Source: Tubiluchus corallicola (lineage: Eukaryota > Priapulida > Priapulimorpha > Priapulimorphida > Tubiluchidae). Taken from it: 64,000 nt of DNA. A program made the position numbers and the translations under genes. The number at the start of each line of letters is the position of its first letter. Within the stretch, counting starts at the first letter, position 1. Positions 1 to 25,269 of the stretch are shown here, in pieces. The stretch lies in contig JAQGDQ010000102.1 of NCBI GenBank assembly GCA_030141605.1, positions 562,440 through 626,439 of the forward strand, written 5' to 3'. The notes under the pieces are model-generated. The model was not told the origin of the DNA and made no database searches. It saw only the letters and a list, made by a program, of their open reading frames with translations.

Positions 1-1
1 C

Positions 2-283
2 ACCAACCGGTTGGCAGTTTCGTCAACGAAAGGAGCAACAGGTCACTTGCTAGGAGCAGCTGGAAGTGTGGAAGCCATTTTCACCATATTAGCTTGCAAC
101 ATGGGACACATTCCTCCCACTATCAACATGATATGGTGCGAAGAGGAGATAAAGGATTGCGGTATGAATTTGGTGCCACTGGCACCTCAGGACTGGTCCA
201 AGGAAGAGAAACGTCGCATAGCTTTGACCAACTCTTTCGGTTTTGGTGGAACGAACAGTAGCTTGTGCATTGCTGACTTATGA
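2..283 (+). CDS. OXSM: 3-oxoacyl-ACP synthase, mitochondrial, C-terminal part (last exon)
   Basis: Elongating beta-ketoacyl-ACP synthase of mitochondrial type II fatty acid synthesis; condenses malonyl-ACP with acyl-ACP in the matrix, feeding lipoate and long acyl-ACP production. Only the last roughly 93 codons are in the window; the gene is cut by the left edge. Seen directly: the KAS signature around [17 protein letters not shown], with the conserved Lys and the first of the two catalytic-type His residues (TGH), then NSFGFGGTN with the Gly-rich loop close to the C-terminus, and a TGA stop at 281-283. Order and spacing match the end of animal OXSM. The exon may begin slightly inside the window; the reading is open from base 2. 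An AATAAA occurs at 459-464 and another at 1182-1187, either of which could end the transcript. Family assignment is firm. Confidence 0.93.
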   Translation, partial: TNRLAVSSTKGATGHLLGAAGSVEAIFTILACNMGHIPPTINMIWCEEEIKDCGMNLVPLAPQDWSKEEKRRIALTNSFGFGGTNSSLCIADL

Positions 284-2504
284 TAATTGTTAGTCATAGT
301 CTTTGTTTGATGCAAATGATCATTGCAATACATAAAGCGAATAGCTGGGTCTTCAACAGTATTTAAATTTCTAATCTTGACAATGCTTCCTGATGTGATG
401 TATTGGCTGCATTGCCAAAATTCCCACAATGCACCGCGCTTGTTGTCATTGTGCAACAAATAAAACTGTTTTGAAATTGGCATTTGTAAAATCGTTGTCT
501 TCAACTGACGATACGTGTTTGAATTGCTTTAGCTGTTCGTCGTTAGGTTAAACAGTTTTCCTAGATCATTTACTGAACTCTCTGAATTATTTTTTCATGT
601 GTATACGTATTAAATCACTGGCTAAAGTTTACATTTCTCCTCAAACAAGAAATTAGTTCGTGAAGCAGATTAGCCTTAGGGTTGGTTTAGGGTTACGATT
701 AGGGTTAAGGTCAAGGGTAGGGTTAGTGTTAGTGCGTTTAAATTGTGTTATGAACTGTAAACTCCTTCCAAATCATTTTTCTGTAATGCTTATTCTGATA
801 TTTGTATACTAGATAATTCTTACTTATGCACAGTTTAGTGTAATCGCTGTTAATTAAGTAGATTTTTTGTTTTCTGTATAATTATTTCACTTTAGGTTAT
901 GCATGTTTATACCTCAATCATCAGCAAAATCCTATAGATTGTATAAATAGTTGACGTCTTGTATGGTAAACTGTTCGCTGATCATCATTTATCGTTCATC
1001 ACAACTTGTCACCATTGATCAAACTATATGTACATTTTATATTTTCTATTTATGTTAATGGTCTGGGTGGCCTGTACGTTTTGTGGTATTTTTGCCGTGT
1101 ACGGGACTTCCAGCCAACATCAGTATGCAAACTACAAATGCAATTTTATTGTTTCCAAATTGTCATGTGGGTTGAATAAGAAATAAAAGTTAAAAAGAGT
1201 TAAGTTTAAAGTTTTCGTCTTTCACACGTACCTGACTCATCTCTATCCTAGAATGTTTAAACGTGATTGTTGGGGATTGTTTGGTAAGTCGATTAAGAAA
1301 AATGAATGTCAATGCAATTTGAAAACTTTATGTATCTGTAGATAATCTGTACATCTGAACAGAATTTTTTAAATGCTTTTGTTGAAATCTGATAAAAGAT
1401 CATGAAAACAGCATTGAAATTTTTAAAATTTTGGCTTGAAACTTAAGATTAATTTTAAAATAAAAAATGAAGCTGCACATTTTAGTTCTATGACGAAATT
1501 ATAAACATGGTTAAGTGTATAGAAAAACATTTAAATTAACTGGTCAGTTTTCTTGAAATAACAAGCTGATGCAGACCACTCTGACATTATATGTAATAGT
1601 ACAGCGTGGTACATAACATTTTGCTAATGAGATCTAGAACAAGTTATAGAACAGAACAATTTTTTTACATCAAATTACTGTTGAAACAATTTTGAAGCTG
1701 TGCAAGATACCCGAGGTTTAACAACTAAATTTTGGGGCCATGTTAGATTTTCTATTGTTTCAGCAGTACTTTGATGTATTAAATTGTTCTGTACTCGTTG
1801 CATCTGCACGCCTTAGCAAAAGGTTATGCACTGCCGTGTGTGTCTGAAATGCATGAACAGGCATTTTGCTTAAACAGAATAAGTGCATTAGCAAGTTATC
1901 CTTTTCTAAATTTGATACTAAAGTTAAAGGATTGAGTCCGCAACTTTGTCTTGTGGATTTATGGAACTGCATAGCTGGAGGAGTCGTGGAATCATTCCGT
2001 TTTTTCAATCGTTATTTTCCACATCCAGCTTCAAAGCTGAAATGCTAAGTTTCGGATAGCTCATTTTAGTTTTTCTGGACCCATTCCAAGAATTGGTCCG
2101 AAACAATCAGTTTTGTCTTGCATCACCATCAACGTCATTGCGGACATGATAAAAAATCAGACCACAGCTGTGGATTCTGCTGCATCTACGATTTTCTTAG
2201 GGACATATTGAGAAGACGTTCATCTACATGTGGTCACCTTCATGCCAAAAGGAGTCTCACCATCTCGCTACACTAAATCAACAACTCTGCTTTAGAAATT
2301 ATTGATTTTTAGTGGCACGTTCCTCACAAGTCCAAAAACTTTTGAACTAAATATATAGGTCCACTAAAACTAACTGGAAAACTAAATACATGCAACAATA
2401 TTTATTGTATGTATCATATGAATGCCACAACTGCACAGTAAATCCAAACATATTTGTCTTTGCTTTTGTTCATTCTCTGTTGACTGTGGTCATCCATGGT
2501 GACA
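284..2504. other. Spacer between OXSM and NFS1 (OXSM 3' UTR plus likely NFS1 5' region)
   Basis: No coding frame I can support. The first part is presumably OXSM 3' UTR, with candidate AATAAA signals at 459 and 1182. The first NFS1 exon, carrying the start codon and mitochondrial targeting peptide, should lie here or further inside up to 2935, but I could not pick it: no short ATG-led frame ending in a good donor with the required one-base phase and an Arg-rich presequence stood out. Confidence 0.5.
672..735 (+). repeat. Degenerate TTAGGG-like tract
   Basis: Several GGGTTA or TTAGGG words in a row interrupted by substitutions (TTAGGGTTGGTTTAGGGTTA and following). It resembles an interstitial telomere-type repeat, TTAGGG being the usual animal telomere unit. 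It is short and imperfect, so chance simple sequence remains possible. Confidence 0.5.
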
Positions 2505-2772
2505 TACAGCGAGACCTCTTTATACTACCACTCTGGTACTACAGAAAAAGTTGGCACTAAGCGAGTTTGTGCATTAATACACACGTCTGGGCAAATATGG
2601 ACATTTTGTTTTGCCAAAAATCTGCACATTAAGCAAGGTTGCCATTATAATATGGTGCAATAATACACACGTCTGGGCAAATATAGGCATTCTGTTTTGC
2701 CAAAAATCTGGGCGTTAAGCAAGGTTGGCATTAACAAAGGGCGGGGAGCGGTTATAACGAGGTTTGACTGTA
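2505..2772. mobile_element. 268-bp MITE with Tigger/pogo-like ends and internal tandem duplication
   Basis: Left end TACAGCGAGACCTCTTTATA and right end (read inward on the other strand) TACAGTCAAACCTCGTTATA are imperfect inverted copies beginning with TA, as expected for a Tc1/mariner-pogo type element with TA target duplication. Inside are two 71-bp direct copies, 2576-2646 and 2662-2732 (period 86), containing the word TACACACGTCTGGGCAAATA. No coding capacity. Superfamily assignment rests only on end sequence. Confidence 0.6.
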
Positions 2773-2935
2773 TTCATATCTTAAGCACCAATGCGGTGAT
2801 TGTATTCGCTTATATGCAGTTTCTCTGCAAAAGATGTGCAAATGCTGTGCGACTGCTTCACGACAACGCCTGTGTAAAAAGTCTGCAAATATTTTTGAAA
2901 TAGTTTTAGAATACTCACATTTTTACATATTCCAG

Positions 2936-16375
<13,440 letters not shown>

Positions 16376-16564
16376 GAGTGAGAGTATGGCAATTTTTCAC
16401 AGGCTGATTCATTGAGAATGGTTGCACCATTAATATCATGTTCATATCGGTCAGTTCGGTCGCAGTATTGATGTTGGTGACAATGATCTATCATCGGAGG
16501 TTAGCTGTTACCTTTCAGGCTATTGTTTGTACCAGTCAATGTTTATAGTCATCGTGGTTGAACA

Positions 16565-17065
16565 ATTATAATTACCTCTGTTTTTGACCAGAATTCATTC
16601 CTAAAAAGTGTTTGAAAACCGATTTTGTTGAGTACCGAATCATTTTTTTTCCATAAGAAATAATGTAAAAGCAAATAATCCGTTCTCAAGCGCCAAATAA
16701 ACTGTAAACTATTACTAAAATGAAATATGATAATGTAAAAATGTTTACCTAAACAATAGATATGATATATATGATAAGAAAAACACAATAGAATTACTTA
16801 GAAGAAAAACATAATTATTCCTGCATGAAAAAACCTTACGTGTTAGTAGCAGTGTGATGGTATACATAAGCAAGAGCAGAAACACGTGTATGATTACTCT
16901 CGGGCGCGCTCGGGTTTACTCGGATCGCCATGCATGCATTCATCACATGCTTGGTGGTTTGTCGAGTACCGAAATTGTGGTTGAGAACGGAGACAATTTC
17001 AGCTCGAATTTTCTGGTCGAAAACCAATTTGTACGGAGATGTTCGAAAACTGAGGTATGACTGTA
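16565..17065. mobile_element. Tigger/pogo-like non-autonomous element just after NFS1
   Basis: Right end, read inward, is TACAGTCATACCTCAGTTTT; left end has ATTACCTCTGTTTTTGACCA. Both arms share CCTC-GTTTT and a GAGTACCGAA word further in (16630 and, inverted, 16966). About 500 bp, no transposase. It supplies the first AATAAA after the NFS1 stop (16696). Confidence 0.5.
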
Positions 17066-18313
17066 CACCGATCCAGATGTGGTGTCGTTGCCATGCAAAC
17101 TTTCGAGTTTGTGTGTTTTTACACTAAATGCTTGTGTTTTTGCGAGTCAACTTTTATGTCAAAATGTGTTTATGTCGAAGTACGGGTTCTATGACTGTAG
17201 CTTATTAAAAGAAAGTACAAGTCACTTAGCACGTTGGGATTTATTTTGTGCTATCATTTAAAACTTGAAAAATGTAATAAAGAAATTTGCAAAAAAATCT
17301 GTCTTGAAAGTTTAAAGTTAATTTATACTTCCACTGTATAGAAATTTTCAGGAGTGGTGGTAGCCATCATTCATTTGAAAATTATGACGTAAACTGGTGG
17401 ATTTCTTGAATTTTCATAAGCGTTTCTACCCAAGCATCAAATGAAGTGATTTTACTAATTCCACGAAGCGCTTATTGCACATTCATTACTAAATCCTTCT
17501 GGCATTTTTCGTGAACATTGAAATGAGCTGAACTTCCAAAAAGAGTTAGCCTTTCCTTTAAATTTCAGGTGGATTTAATTTCACAAATTTTGCTTCTTTT
17601 ATACTAAATTTAATCTTTACGAAATTACCCTTAGAGTTTTTGTGATAAATTAATCTCCAGTTAAATTGAACAAACTTACATCAATCAATTGGATGAGTCG
17701 ATGCTAAATTTTGCTCCAATATTCTTTTGTTAAACCAAGAAATCTAGACATTCACTAAGAAAGGCTTAAAGTTTGTATAATTCAATTAAAGAAATTTGTT
17801 ACAGATTTATTAACTGCAAATCTATTGCGATTAGCTTCAGAAACTGTGGCGTTTTCTTCTGCTTCAAATGGTAATTTTTCTTCAGAATCATCAAAGCGGC
17901 AAAAAAGGAAAGAAAGTACGTGACTTTTTCCACATTTTCCGTAAAACCAGTTGGTAAACACACGCGTCGCGTTACTTGATGATATTTGTGTTTTATTTCT
18001 GTGTATAATTAATAGATAGAAGCGTCTAGTATTTCAGCTTCGTAGCTTACCTGTCTACCTGGCAGTAATTAGTAATTACAAATGGGCAAAATAATTAATA
18101 TCATATTTTACCATTTCCATTTGATATCTCTGATAGTGGTGTTGCTAAATATGTTTTTTGAAATCGATACAAGAAGTAAATAGGGTATGTTTGTTTGCAT
18201 GCGTATCTGCTAACATGATATCTGACAGTATCTGTAAAACTAATTGGTAAACACATGTTTCTCATGTTCTTACTATGTATGTTGGGGATACGTAGGATGA
18301 AATCTCATAACTA
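17066..18313. other. Spacer downstream of NFS1
   Basis: AT-rich, no supported gene. Contains 17205-17330, a repeat that recurs at 63525-63650 (shared CACTTAGC-GTTGGG and TGTAATAAAGAAA-type words), and a short phrase GGTAAACACA seen twice (near 17950 and 18246). Confidence 0.5.
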
Positions 18314-18800
18314 CTCTGTCACGTTGAACTGGTACCTTGGGCGGCAAAGCATGGGAGGTGGTAATCAGGGCCTATTTCAGGGGGGGAAGTGGGGTACTTC
18401 CCCGGGGCCTCACCCTCCAGGGGGGCCTCGCGCGAAGGTAACATTTTTTTTGCTTTATGCGAATGTACTGCCTCCTCTCTCTCTCTCTCTTGCCGTACGT
18501 GCGCCGTTTGCCAGTATTGACAAGTATTAAGGACTGATCTTGAGAATAAAGCAATTTTTCTTTCAATTGCTCTTTCCTTTAACAACTGTATAACTCCATA
18601 TTATCTCTTCGAAAATGCTTCTCCGGTGTTCTAGCAGCTCAAAAATTTTCTGGGCTCCAACCATGGTGGCGCCCGACCCCCCCCCCCAAGGGGCCTCACG
18701 CGCCCCACCTCCCCAGGCCTCGCTTAGGCTGAAATAGGCCCTGGGTGTAATCCCAGGTCTCACGTTCAAGTCCCGACGGGTTCACAGTTTTCAGGGTCTC
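18314..18800 (+). repeat. SINE-like repeat split by a hAT insertion
   Basis: Segments 18314-18365 and 18744-18800 together align to the continuous reverse-complement copy at 19511-19624 (CTCTGTCA-GTT, CATGGGAGGTG, CCCAGG-TCTC, GGTTCACA-TTTT). The right part includes GTTCAAGTCCC, which resembles a Pol III B box. The interruption is the element at 18366-18743. Confidence 0.7.
18366..18743. mobile_element. hAT-type MITE, 378 bp, perfect 15-bp terminal inverted repeats
   Basis: Ends are CAGGGCCTATTTCAG and its exact reverse complement CTGAAATAGGCCCTG. Flanks GTGGTAAT and GGTGTAAT form an imperfect 8-bp target duplication, the hAT hallmark. Interior is G/C-rich near both ends with long G or C runs (18380-18430, 18660-18720). 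No coding capacity. Insertion is confirmed by the unoccupied related sequence at about 19567-19585. Confidence 0.85.
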
Positions 18801-19510
18801 CCTTCTTTCTCCGATGCAATGGGTAATAATTTTTGTGAAATAACATGCAATGGTTTGTGAAAATTCTGTGAATCGCAGTCATAATCTAATTAATCTCATG
18901 CATATTTTTTGGCATTGATAGAAGAAATAAGTAGGGTAAGATTAATGCCTGCGAATTATTTAATGAATAGCGAAAATTAAATTTTGTGAGAAAAATTGCA
19001 AAGTCTTGCACATTGAGAATTCCAAAGCTATGCTACTATGTAAATAACAGTCGAGTAAATTTAAGATTTAAATGTAGAGCTAAACGAAAATGTAAAATTA
19101 AAGGCTAAGAACTCATATAAAGATTATGTTTTAAAATACCTATTATAGCTTTTTACAACACTGTATAATGTAATATAATTACAAGGGAACTACAATGTGT
19201 GGTTATTGTAAAGTTAAATTTCTGTAGGTATGTTACTTTACTAACATCGCATTACCTGTTTTACTAACATCTTTATTGTTGTAAGCTGTATATTTTTATA
19301 CGAAATAAACTCATAATAATAACAATAATAATATTCGTTTGCATGTGAACAGAGTATGTGGGAAAAAAGCTCTAGGCAGGCATGGTTTAATCGTGCCAGA
19401 ATATTGTTATTTTTAAATTTGCTGACAATTAACAATATCGTTAGTTAGATTGTGACTGAATGCCACAAACCGTTGCCGTTTATTTCACTTGTGGGTAGTG
19501 GTGGAAGGAA

Positions 19511-19624
19511 CTGCTGGAAAATTGTGAACCAGTTGACGTGAATCGTGTAAAATCGTGAATCCGAGACCCTGGGTTGACACCTCCCATGTTGTGCCACCCG
19601 AACTTCCAATTTAACATGACAGAG
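19511..19624 (-). repeat. SINE-like repeat, unoccupied copy
   Basis: Minus-strand relative of 18314-18800 without the hAT insert: GGGAGGTGTC directly joins AACCCAGGGTCTC at about 19567-19585. Confidence 0.7.
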
Positions 19625-19993
19625 CAGGCCTGAGATTTCCTCCTTACAATCCAACAGCGCCACCTGTACAAGTACCCATACATGTACTAGCAGGAAACTT
19701 GTGGTATCAAGTTTTTCAAATTAGCTGGCAATTAACTATATCATTAATTAGATTATTGATTATAGTTTATTTTAATACAACATGTTTCCCAGTTTCATTT
19801 CACATTTCTGCTTAGGCCACAGCGTGACAACTGTCAAATCAGATTTTTTTCTATGTTTTTGGCTCACTTAGTGTAGAGAACCAGATCCTTGTAAATAATT
19901 CAACATAACTTGATTAAGTTTTGCAGTGAAAATGTTGAATTTGCTGTACCTTGTATATTAATCCATTATGGGAATTAAGTAAGCATCTTGTGA

Positions 19994-20531
19994 TACAGGG
20001 AGTCCCAAAAGTCACTGTACGATTTATGTTTTCGATATCTTTTTAACAAACAAAGCAAAATGGTTGAAAATTGATACAATGAACTAAAACATCCAGCAAT
20101 TAGTCTATTAGTCGAATTAGACAAAAGTCTGGAAAGAACTACTGCACTAGTTAGCTTTGCTTCAGAAACTAATCTAATGGCAAGCCACACATCTTACATT
20201 GAGAAATTTTTGTCACAGCTCATGAGTGGTTAGGAAGGGCTGCACCTTGCTGAAAAATGACATTGTTAATAGTGAGAGAATAATGTGGCTCGTATGCTGT
20301 TCTGAATTTCCATTGAACTTCAGTTAACGATTGTAGGACCTTTTACCAGACTGACTGCACCTCATTTCTAATGTTACAGTGATCGTCATAGCAACAGATT
20401 TCCAGTCAAAAATTAGGAAAAAATAATTGCCAAAAATCCCTTTCGATTCAGAACTTGCTGAGTTTGGAGAAAAATTTAAAAAGAAATTTGAAAATCAAAG
20501 TGACGTGCAGTGACTTTTGAGACACCCTGTA
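19994..20531. mobile_element. 538-bp element with mariner-like terminal repeats
   Basis: Left end TACAGGGAGTCCCAAAAGTC and right end, read inward, TACAGGGTGTCTCAAAAGTC, continuing as CACTG on both sides. TA at both borders. No transposase frame. The TA border and CAGGGTGTC-type ends suit a Tc1/mariner MITE, though other TA-inserting superfamilies are possible. A lone GACACCCTGTATA at about 23002 looks like an isolated end of the same family. Confidence 0.75.
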
Positions 20532-20763
20532 TCTAAGTACGCTACAATTGTATTGAAATCATGGTCATTACATTTTGAACTCTGTTACCTCTGAAGGAAC
20601 AATTAATTTACAAAGAATTTATGTCCGAAGTATTATTTTATTTTGTTCGAATTTTGGTAATGAGGGCGTGTGAATGATGCCGTTAGTTGTTGACCTTAAC
20701 AGGCCTTATATAGCCTTATGTAGGCCTTTAAGGATTTCACGGGCCCAAGGCTGTCAACAAATG

Positions 20764-21195
20764 AAAGGCCTTATGTCCTCAACATATATGCCCTCCAAAC
20801 AAACTTGGAGCCCTTCATATTGGTAGCGGCATTAGTAAAAGAGAAAACTCACATCATCATGTAGCGCGAGTTTTCCACTTTCTAAAAAGCTATAAGTTTC
20901 TCTCCAAAACCTCAACCAAGTGCCACTAAAACGGTTTTCTTTACGGTGTTTGTCCAGATATGACAGGCGAAAAATCTGAAAAACACTCATTTTTGCTCAC
21001 CCTCGAACACCAGGTATAAAAAACGTCTCGTCTCAAGCACTGGGGTGGGGAGAGGGGAGTTCGAAAGAAATTTATAGCTCTTTGAAAAGAGACAACCGCC
21101 CTACACGACAAAGTTTGTCTCTTTTACAAATGCCTCTACCAAGTGAATGATTACAAGTTAATTTGAGGGACATTTTTTCTGGACGCCCCTGTGTA
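20764..21195. mobile_element. Foldback-type MITE with long inverted repeats
   Basis: About 120 bp at the left (from ATATGCCCTCCAAACAAACT through TTGGTAGCGGCATTAGTAAA to AAAGCTATAAGTTTCTCTCC) is the imperfect reverse complement of the right part (GAAAGAAATTTATAGCTCTT through TTTACAAATGCCTCTACCAA to GAGGGACATTTTTTCTGGAC). The right border reads CGCCCCTGTGTA. Loop of roughly 130 bp. No coding capacity. Confidence 0.7.
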
Positions 21196-23299
21196 TTTGT
21201 GAACTGCTGAATTTAATGTGCTTCTCTAAGGTGCTAAAATTCGGTTTTAATAATTTTGGTATCCTGTTAAAAATAGTATTATCTTACTTTAACTGGTCAT
21301 CGTTCTTAGAACTCCGAGGACCGATCAAAATTCAGGACCCCAAAGCTATTTATAGCCATCCCTGGATTAACCGTTAAAAGACATTAAGCAAAATAAGCAT
21401 GTTTTTAGGATCTAGGGGAAAGACGGGTTCCACAGAGTTTCTCAAGTCGAATAATTACCCAAAAGTAAATAATATCTGTATGTGTGGCCGTTTCTGCGTT
21501 TGTTTACAATATGGCGGTCAGATGGGCATCGAGATTCTGGCTATTGAAGAACCTGCGCTGTTCACTGCCCATGTGATAACAATGTATTATGAAAACGAGA
21601 AGATACGGAAAAAAGGATAGAGTCATCTCTGTATGTATATATATATATATGTAATATCACTTTTTCATGCAATGTAAAGCTGGTGCCTTAGCATTTACTG
21701 TGAATAATTCTTATACTGCAAGTTTTTTTCATTTCAAAAGAAAAATGTCGTTTTACAGTTTAGTATTGTTTTTATTCTGAGTGACATTGTATATGGGGTG
21801 CCATAATCGTTTCAGGCCTTGGGGCTCTTGAGGTCTTAATACCGTTCTGTACATAGCCACATTAGCCTAATGGTTAATGGCTAAGCTTAATTTGTGCCAA
21901 GCGAATTGTTTAAATTAAATCTCAAAGAAAAACAACCATTTAAAACAAGCACAAATCCAAATGCAGGGCTTAATAAACTTTATTGATGCTGTAACAGTTT
22001 ATTCCTTCACACCTTTGTACAACATTACAATGCAGAATATTCCGCGAGTCAATCAAAAGTTGCAGAGTTTGTAGAATTTCACCCGACAGTAAAATTATCC
22101 TACCAAATGCGTGACCGTGAACGGACACGGACGAACCTACGGCAACGAATATGGACATCTTTGGTGACTGAATAATACTGAAACATTTATCGACTAGACG
22201 ATGCTAAATTAGAATTAGAATAACAATTATAATCAATGAGCGCAAACTGAGGTCACTTTTATATGCACAATCAGAGAAGTTAATACAGTAAATGAAATGG
22301 CAAGAATTAACAAGACAAGAACTATATACTCACACTGGCAAAGCTTTGAAAGCTCATTCGCCATGCATAAATCAGTTACATTGGATGCTGCTATTCCTAA
22401 TTATTCAAATTCTGCAAGAGGATTTTTTACCTCTCAACAATATCTTTTTTACAATTCTCGTTGTGCTATTGAGTTAAACGTAAAAATTAGTTTTTACGTT
22501 TTGACCTGCTGGATCTACTGCCTATTGGACATATTACTAAATAAAATTAGAAAGTAGCAGAGTAGGTAAACAACTATGGCTTTTTCTAGCAGAGAAGCCG
22601 CTATCTTGATCAGATAAAAGGGTATTGCTTCTTCAGTTTTGTTAGGACGTATTGTGTTGCTCTTACAAAGTGTGTTTCATTCTTTTTTGAGGATATCCCC
22701 TCCTGACCACACACAAAAGGGGTGTTCGTAATCTACCACTGCTTGTCTTTTCTTCCATCTTACTAAAATGACTTCTGTTCTTACATCATCTTCCCACAAG
22801 CAATGCATATACTGGATGAAATAAATGCTGAAACTACGGAAACTGGTATTAGCAGAATTAGGGGAAGGTATTAAAATGCACAGCTATATCTATTGCAGAT
22901 TGAATTCTTAATGACAAAAATGGGCACAATTAACGAAAAATCCCACAAATCGAAGTCCAAAAGCGTCGGATTATCAGTTGGTGGGTCGATAATTTCAGAC
23001 ACCCTGTATAGTAATGTCAATGGACAATTTTTTGTACATTACTGGAATCATTCACTGCATTAGTTTTGGTCATGAGTGTTACAGCAGTGGCAGCTCATAG
23101 CTAAATTTACGGCGGGTGCTGTTTTAATACTGTGTAAAACGAAACAAGCACATGTAATTTTAATGTTGTATTGTACTTTTAAACAAAGAAACATACGAAA
23201 ATGTATACATAAACTTGATAAAATCCTGAACGAAAAATATTGTTTGCTTACGACCAGCCGAACAGCCTAAATTGCCACAGTTTAAGAATATGTCGGTAC
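21196..23299. other. Spacer
   Basis: No supported gene. A short AT run at 21641-21651 and the possible solitary mariner-like end near 23002 are all I can point to. Confidence 0.4.
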
Positions 23300-23610
23300 T
23301 CGGTCTTTAGGCACGTGAAAACTGACAATAAACTGTGTGAGCGATAGTGCTTTCTCTACCTAGTAGCAGCGCTAGCAGTGCAGTATCCTACAGCAGTACA
23401 GTACAGCAGCAAACATGGTCGCATGCACATAACAGCCAAACATACAACTGTGCTGGGCTGTGAAGCAAACAGTACTACCCTGGTTCCGTACAAGTATAAA
23501 GAAAGAACTAAAGAGAAAAGACTCATCATATTGAATATTATCGACAATATTGAGTGAAAATAGGGGGTGCTGCAGTTCCACAGTACCTATACACGAGCCA
23601 ACACTGAGTG
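23300..23610 (-). repeat. Dispersed repeat, copy 2 (inverted relative to 11655-11940)
   Basis: Same order of conserved words as the copy in the NFS1 intron, on the opposite strand. Divergence is substantial, so these are old copies. Confidence 0.75.
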
Positions 23611-25101
23611 TTAGTATGAAAAGTTATTGCATTCATGTTATTCCCTGTATTTTCAGCAGAATGCTTCCCTCTGATAACTGATTTATGCAGCGAATTTAGT
23701 TGCGCGTGTGAAGCTAACAAATTTGCATCATCAACTGAATCACAGCTACAATTATCTTATAAAATTACAATAAATTATGTCACAAAATCACAAAAAACAA
23801 ACAGCGTAAGATATTTGCATAAAATAAATTAAAACTATGAAAGCAGAACGAATATCTAACATGGCGACAATTTCTCAACTTTTCATCAATAAATAAGCAA
23901 AGCCTATACACTCCAACCTAGAAATTTTGATTTACAATTTAATTACACAATTACAGGGCAAGAATCTTTCTGTGTAGCACATTGATATTAAAATAGGCCT
24001 TTGAATCATTACTTTCCTGAATTCCATTCATAAATAATTAATATCGTATAAGCCATGGCAAGAGCATGGCACACCAATCACACGGTCCCAGTTTTTCTGA
24101 AAATGTCTCATTGCTTTCACTAAAATACAACGTAATTTTTGAAACTGCCTTCACAGTGGTACCTAAAATGGCGTTTGACATTGCCCCACAGTGGTAACAT
24201 TTAAAATTTAATTACAGAGTTAAACGCTACCGGCGCTAACAAATACTGCAGTTATTATGATATACATACAAACTATTCTAAACCTATATAGACGAACCCG
24301 TATCGATCTTGTGGCATATCAGCATGACGTAGACCCGCTCCGGGGGGTCCTGTAAAAAGCTTGCAAACAAAATGGCAGAACCTCTAATAATACAGCTAAC
24401 TTGTAGGCATAACTTACACTGGATATACTATGACAACTTTTGATAATTGTTATCACAAGTGGGACTGTAACGGTGGCTTTTTCATAAATCATACACAAAC
24501 GTTTAGTTGCTAAAGTTCCCATCTGTGCAGTTACGTCCTTTGGCATAACATTGCATAGTTCTAATGATTGGGTGCCACGATGAATTTGAAACAATAAAAA
24601 AATAAAACATACTTACAATTGCAACTCCTAATTACATTTAGTACACCTGATCGTAACTCGTTATTACACTTAAGACATCTGAACATCAAATGATAATACC
24701 CAAACCTTTGGTCCATTTTATCAGTCTGCTGTTAGTTTGAGAACAGGAGGTAGTATTGTTCATGTAGCCTGTGCACAATGATAATAATTGAAAAAACACT
24801 GTAATCGCTCCCACTTACATTATGACACTACATAAGATTTACATTAGTTGTATGATTTTTGTCAAAGTACCTCTGTACTTGGTTGTAATTTCATATGTTT
24901 TTGACAAACAATTTTCTGTAACTTCTTCACATATGACACCATTCCATGACATGGAAACAGTTACAGCAACTATGATCTATCTATGTTTGATGCATGATTT
25001 AACAGACTATCTACACATACAGGAATTCGGATATAATATGCACCCACATTCACTAGCTACAAACTTAGTAATAGCAATGTATATAATTATATTAACTAAT
25101 A
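23611..25101. other. Spacer downstream of hunchback
   Basis: AT-rich, no supported gene or clear repeat. It may include distal hunchback 3' UTR if the proximal polyadenylation signal at 25102 is not the only one used. Confidence 0.4.
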
Positions 25102-25107
25102 TTTATT
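25102..25107 (-). terminator. Candidate polyadenylation signal for hunchback
   Basis: AATAAA on the minus strand, about 165 bases after the stop codon. It is the first canonical hexamer after the gene; use is inferred. Confidence 0.5.
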
Positions 25108-25269
25108 GCAGAACCTAGAATCATTTTGACACAGGAGAGGTAGTTTGAGGCATTGGTACTAAAAGTACCAAGCAATTGAGGTAGGTTTGATAAAAGGTGA
25201 GGTAGATATTTGGAATGATGGCCGTTCACTGGCCCACTGCAGCCTTGCTGAGTTATCATACCATTTGTC

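Noticed and set aside
1866-2048. Short frame upstream of NFS1 as the missing first exon
   Set aside because: Not Arg-rich like a mitochondrial presequence and no donor with the required phase was evident.
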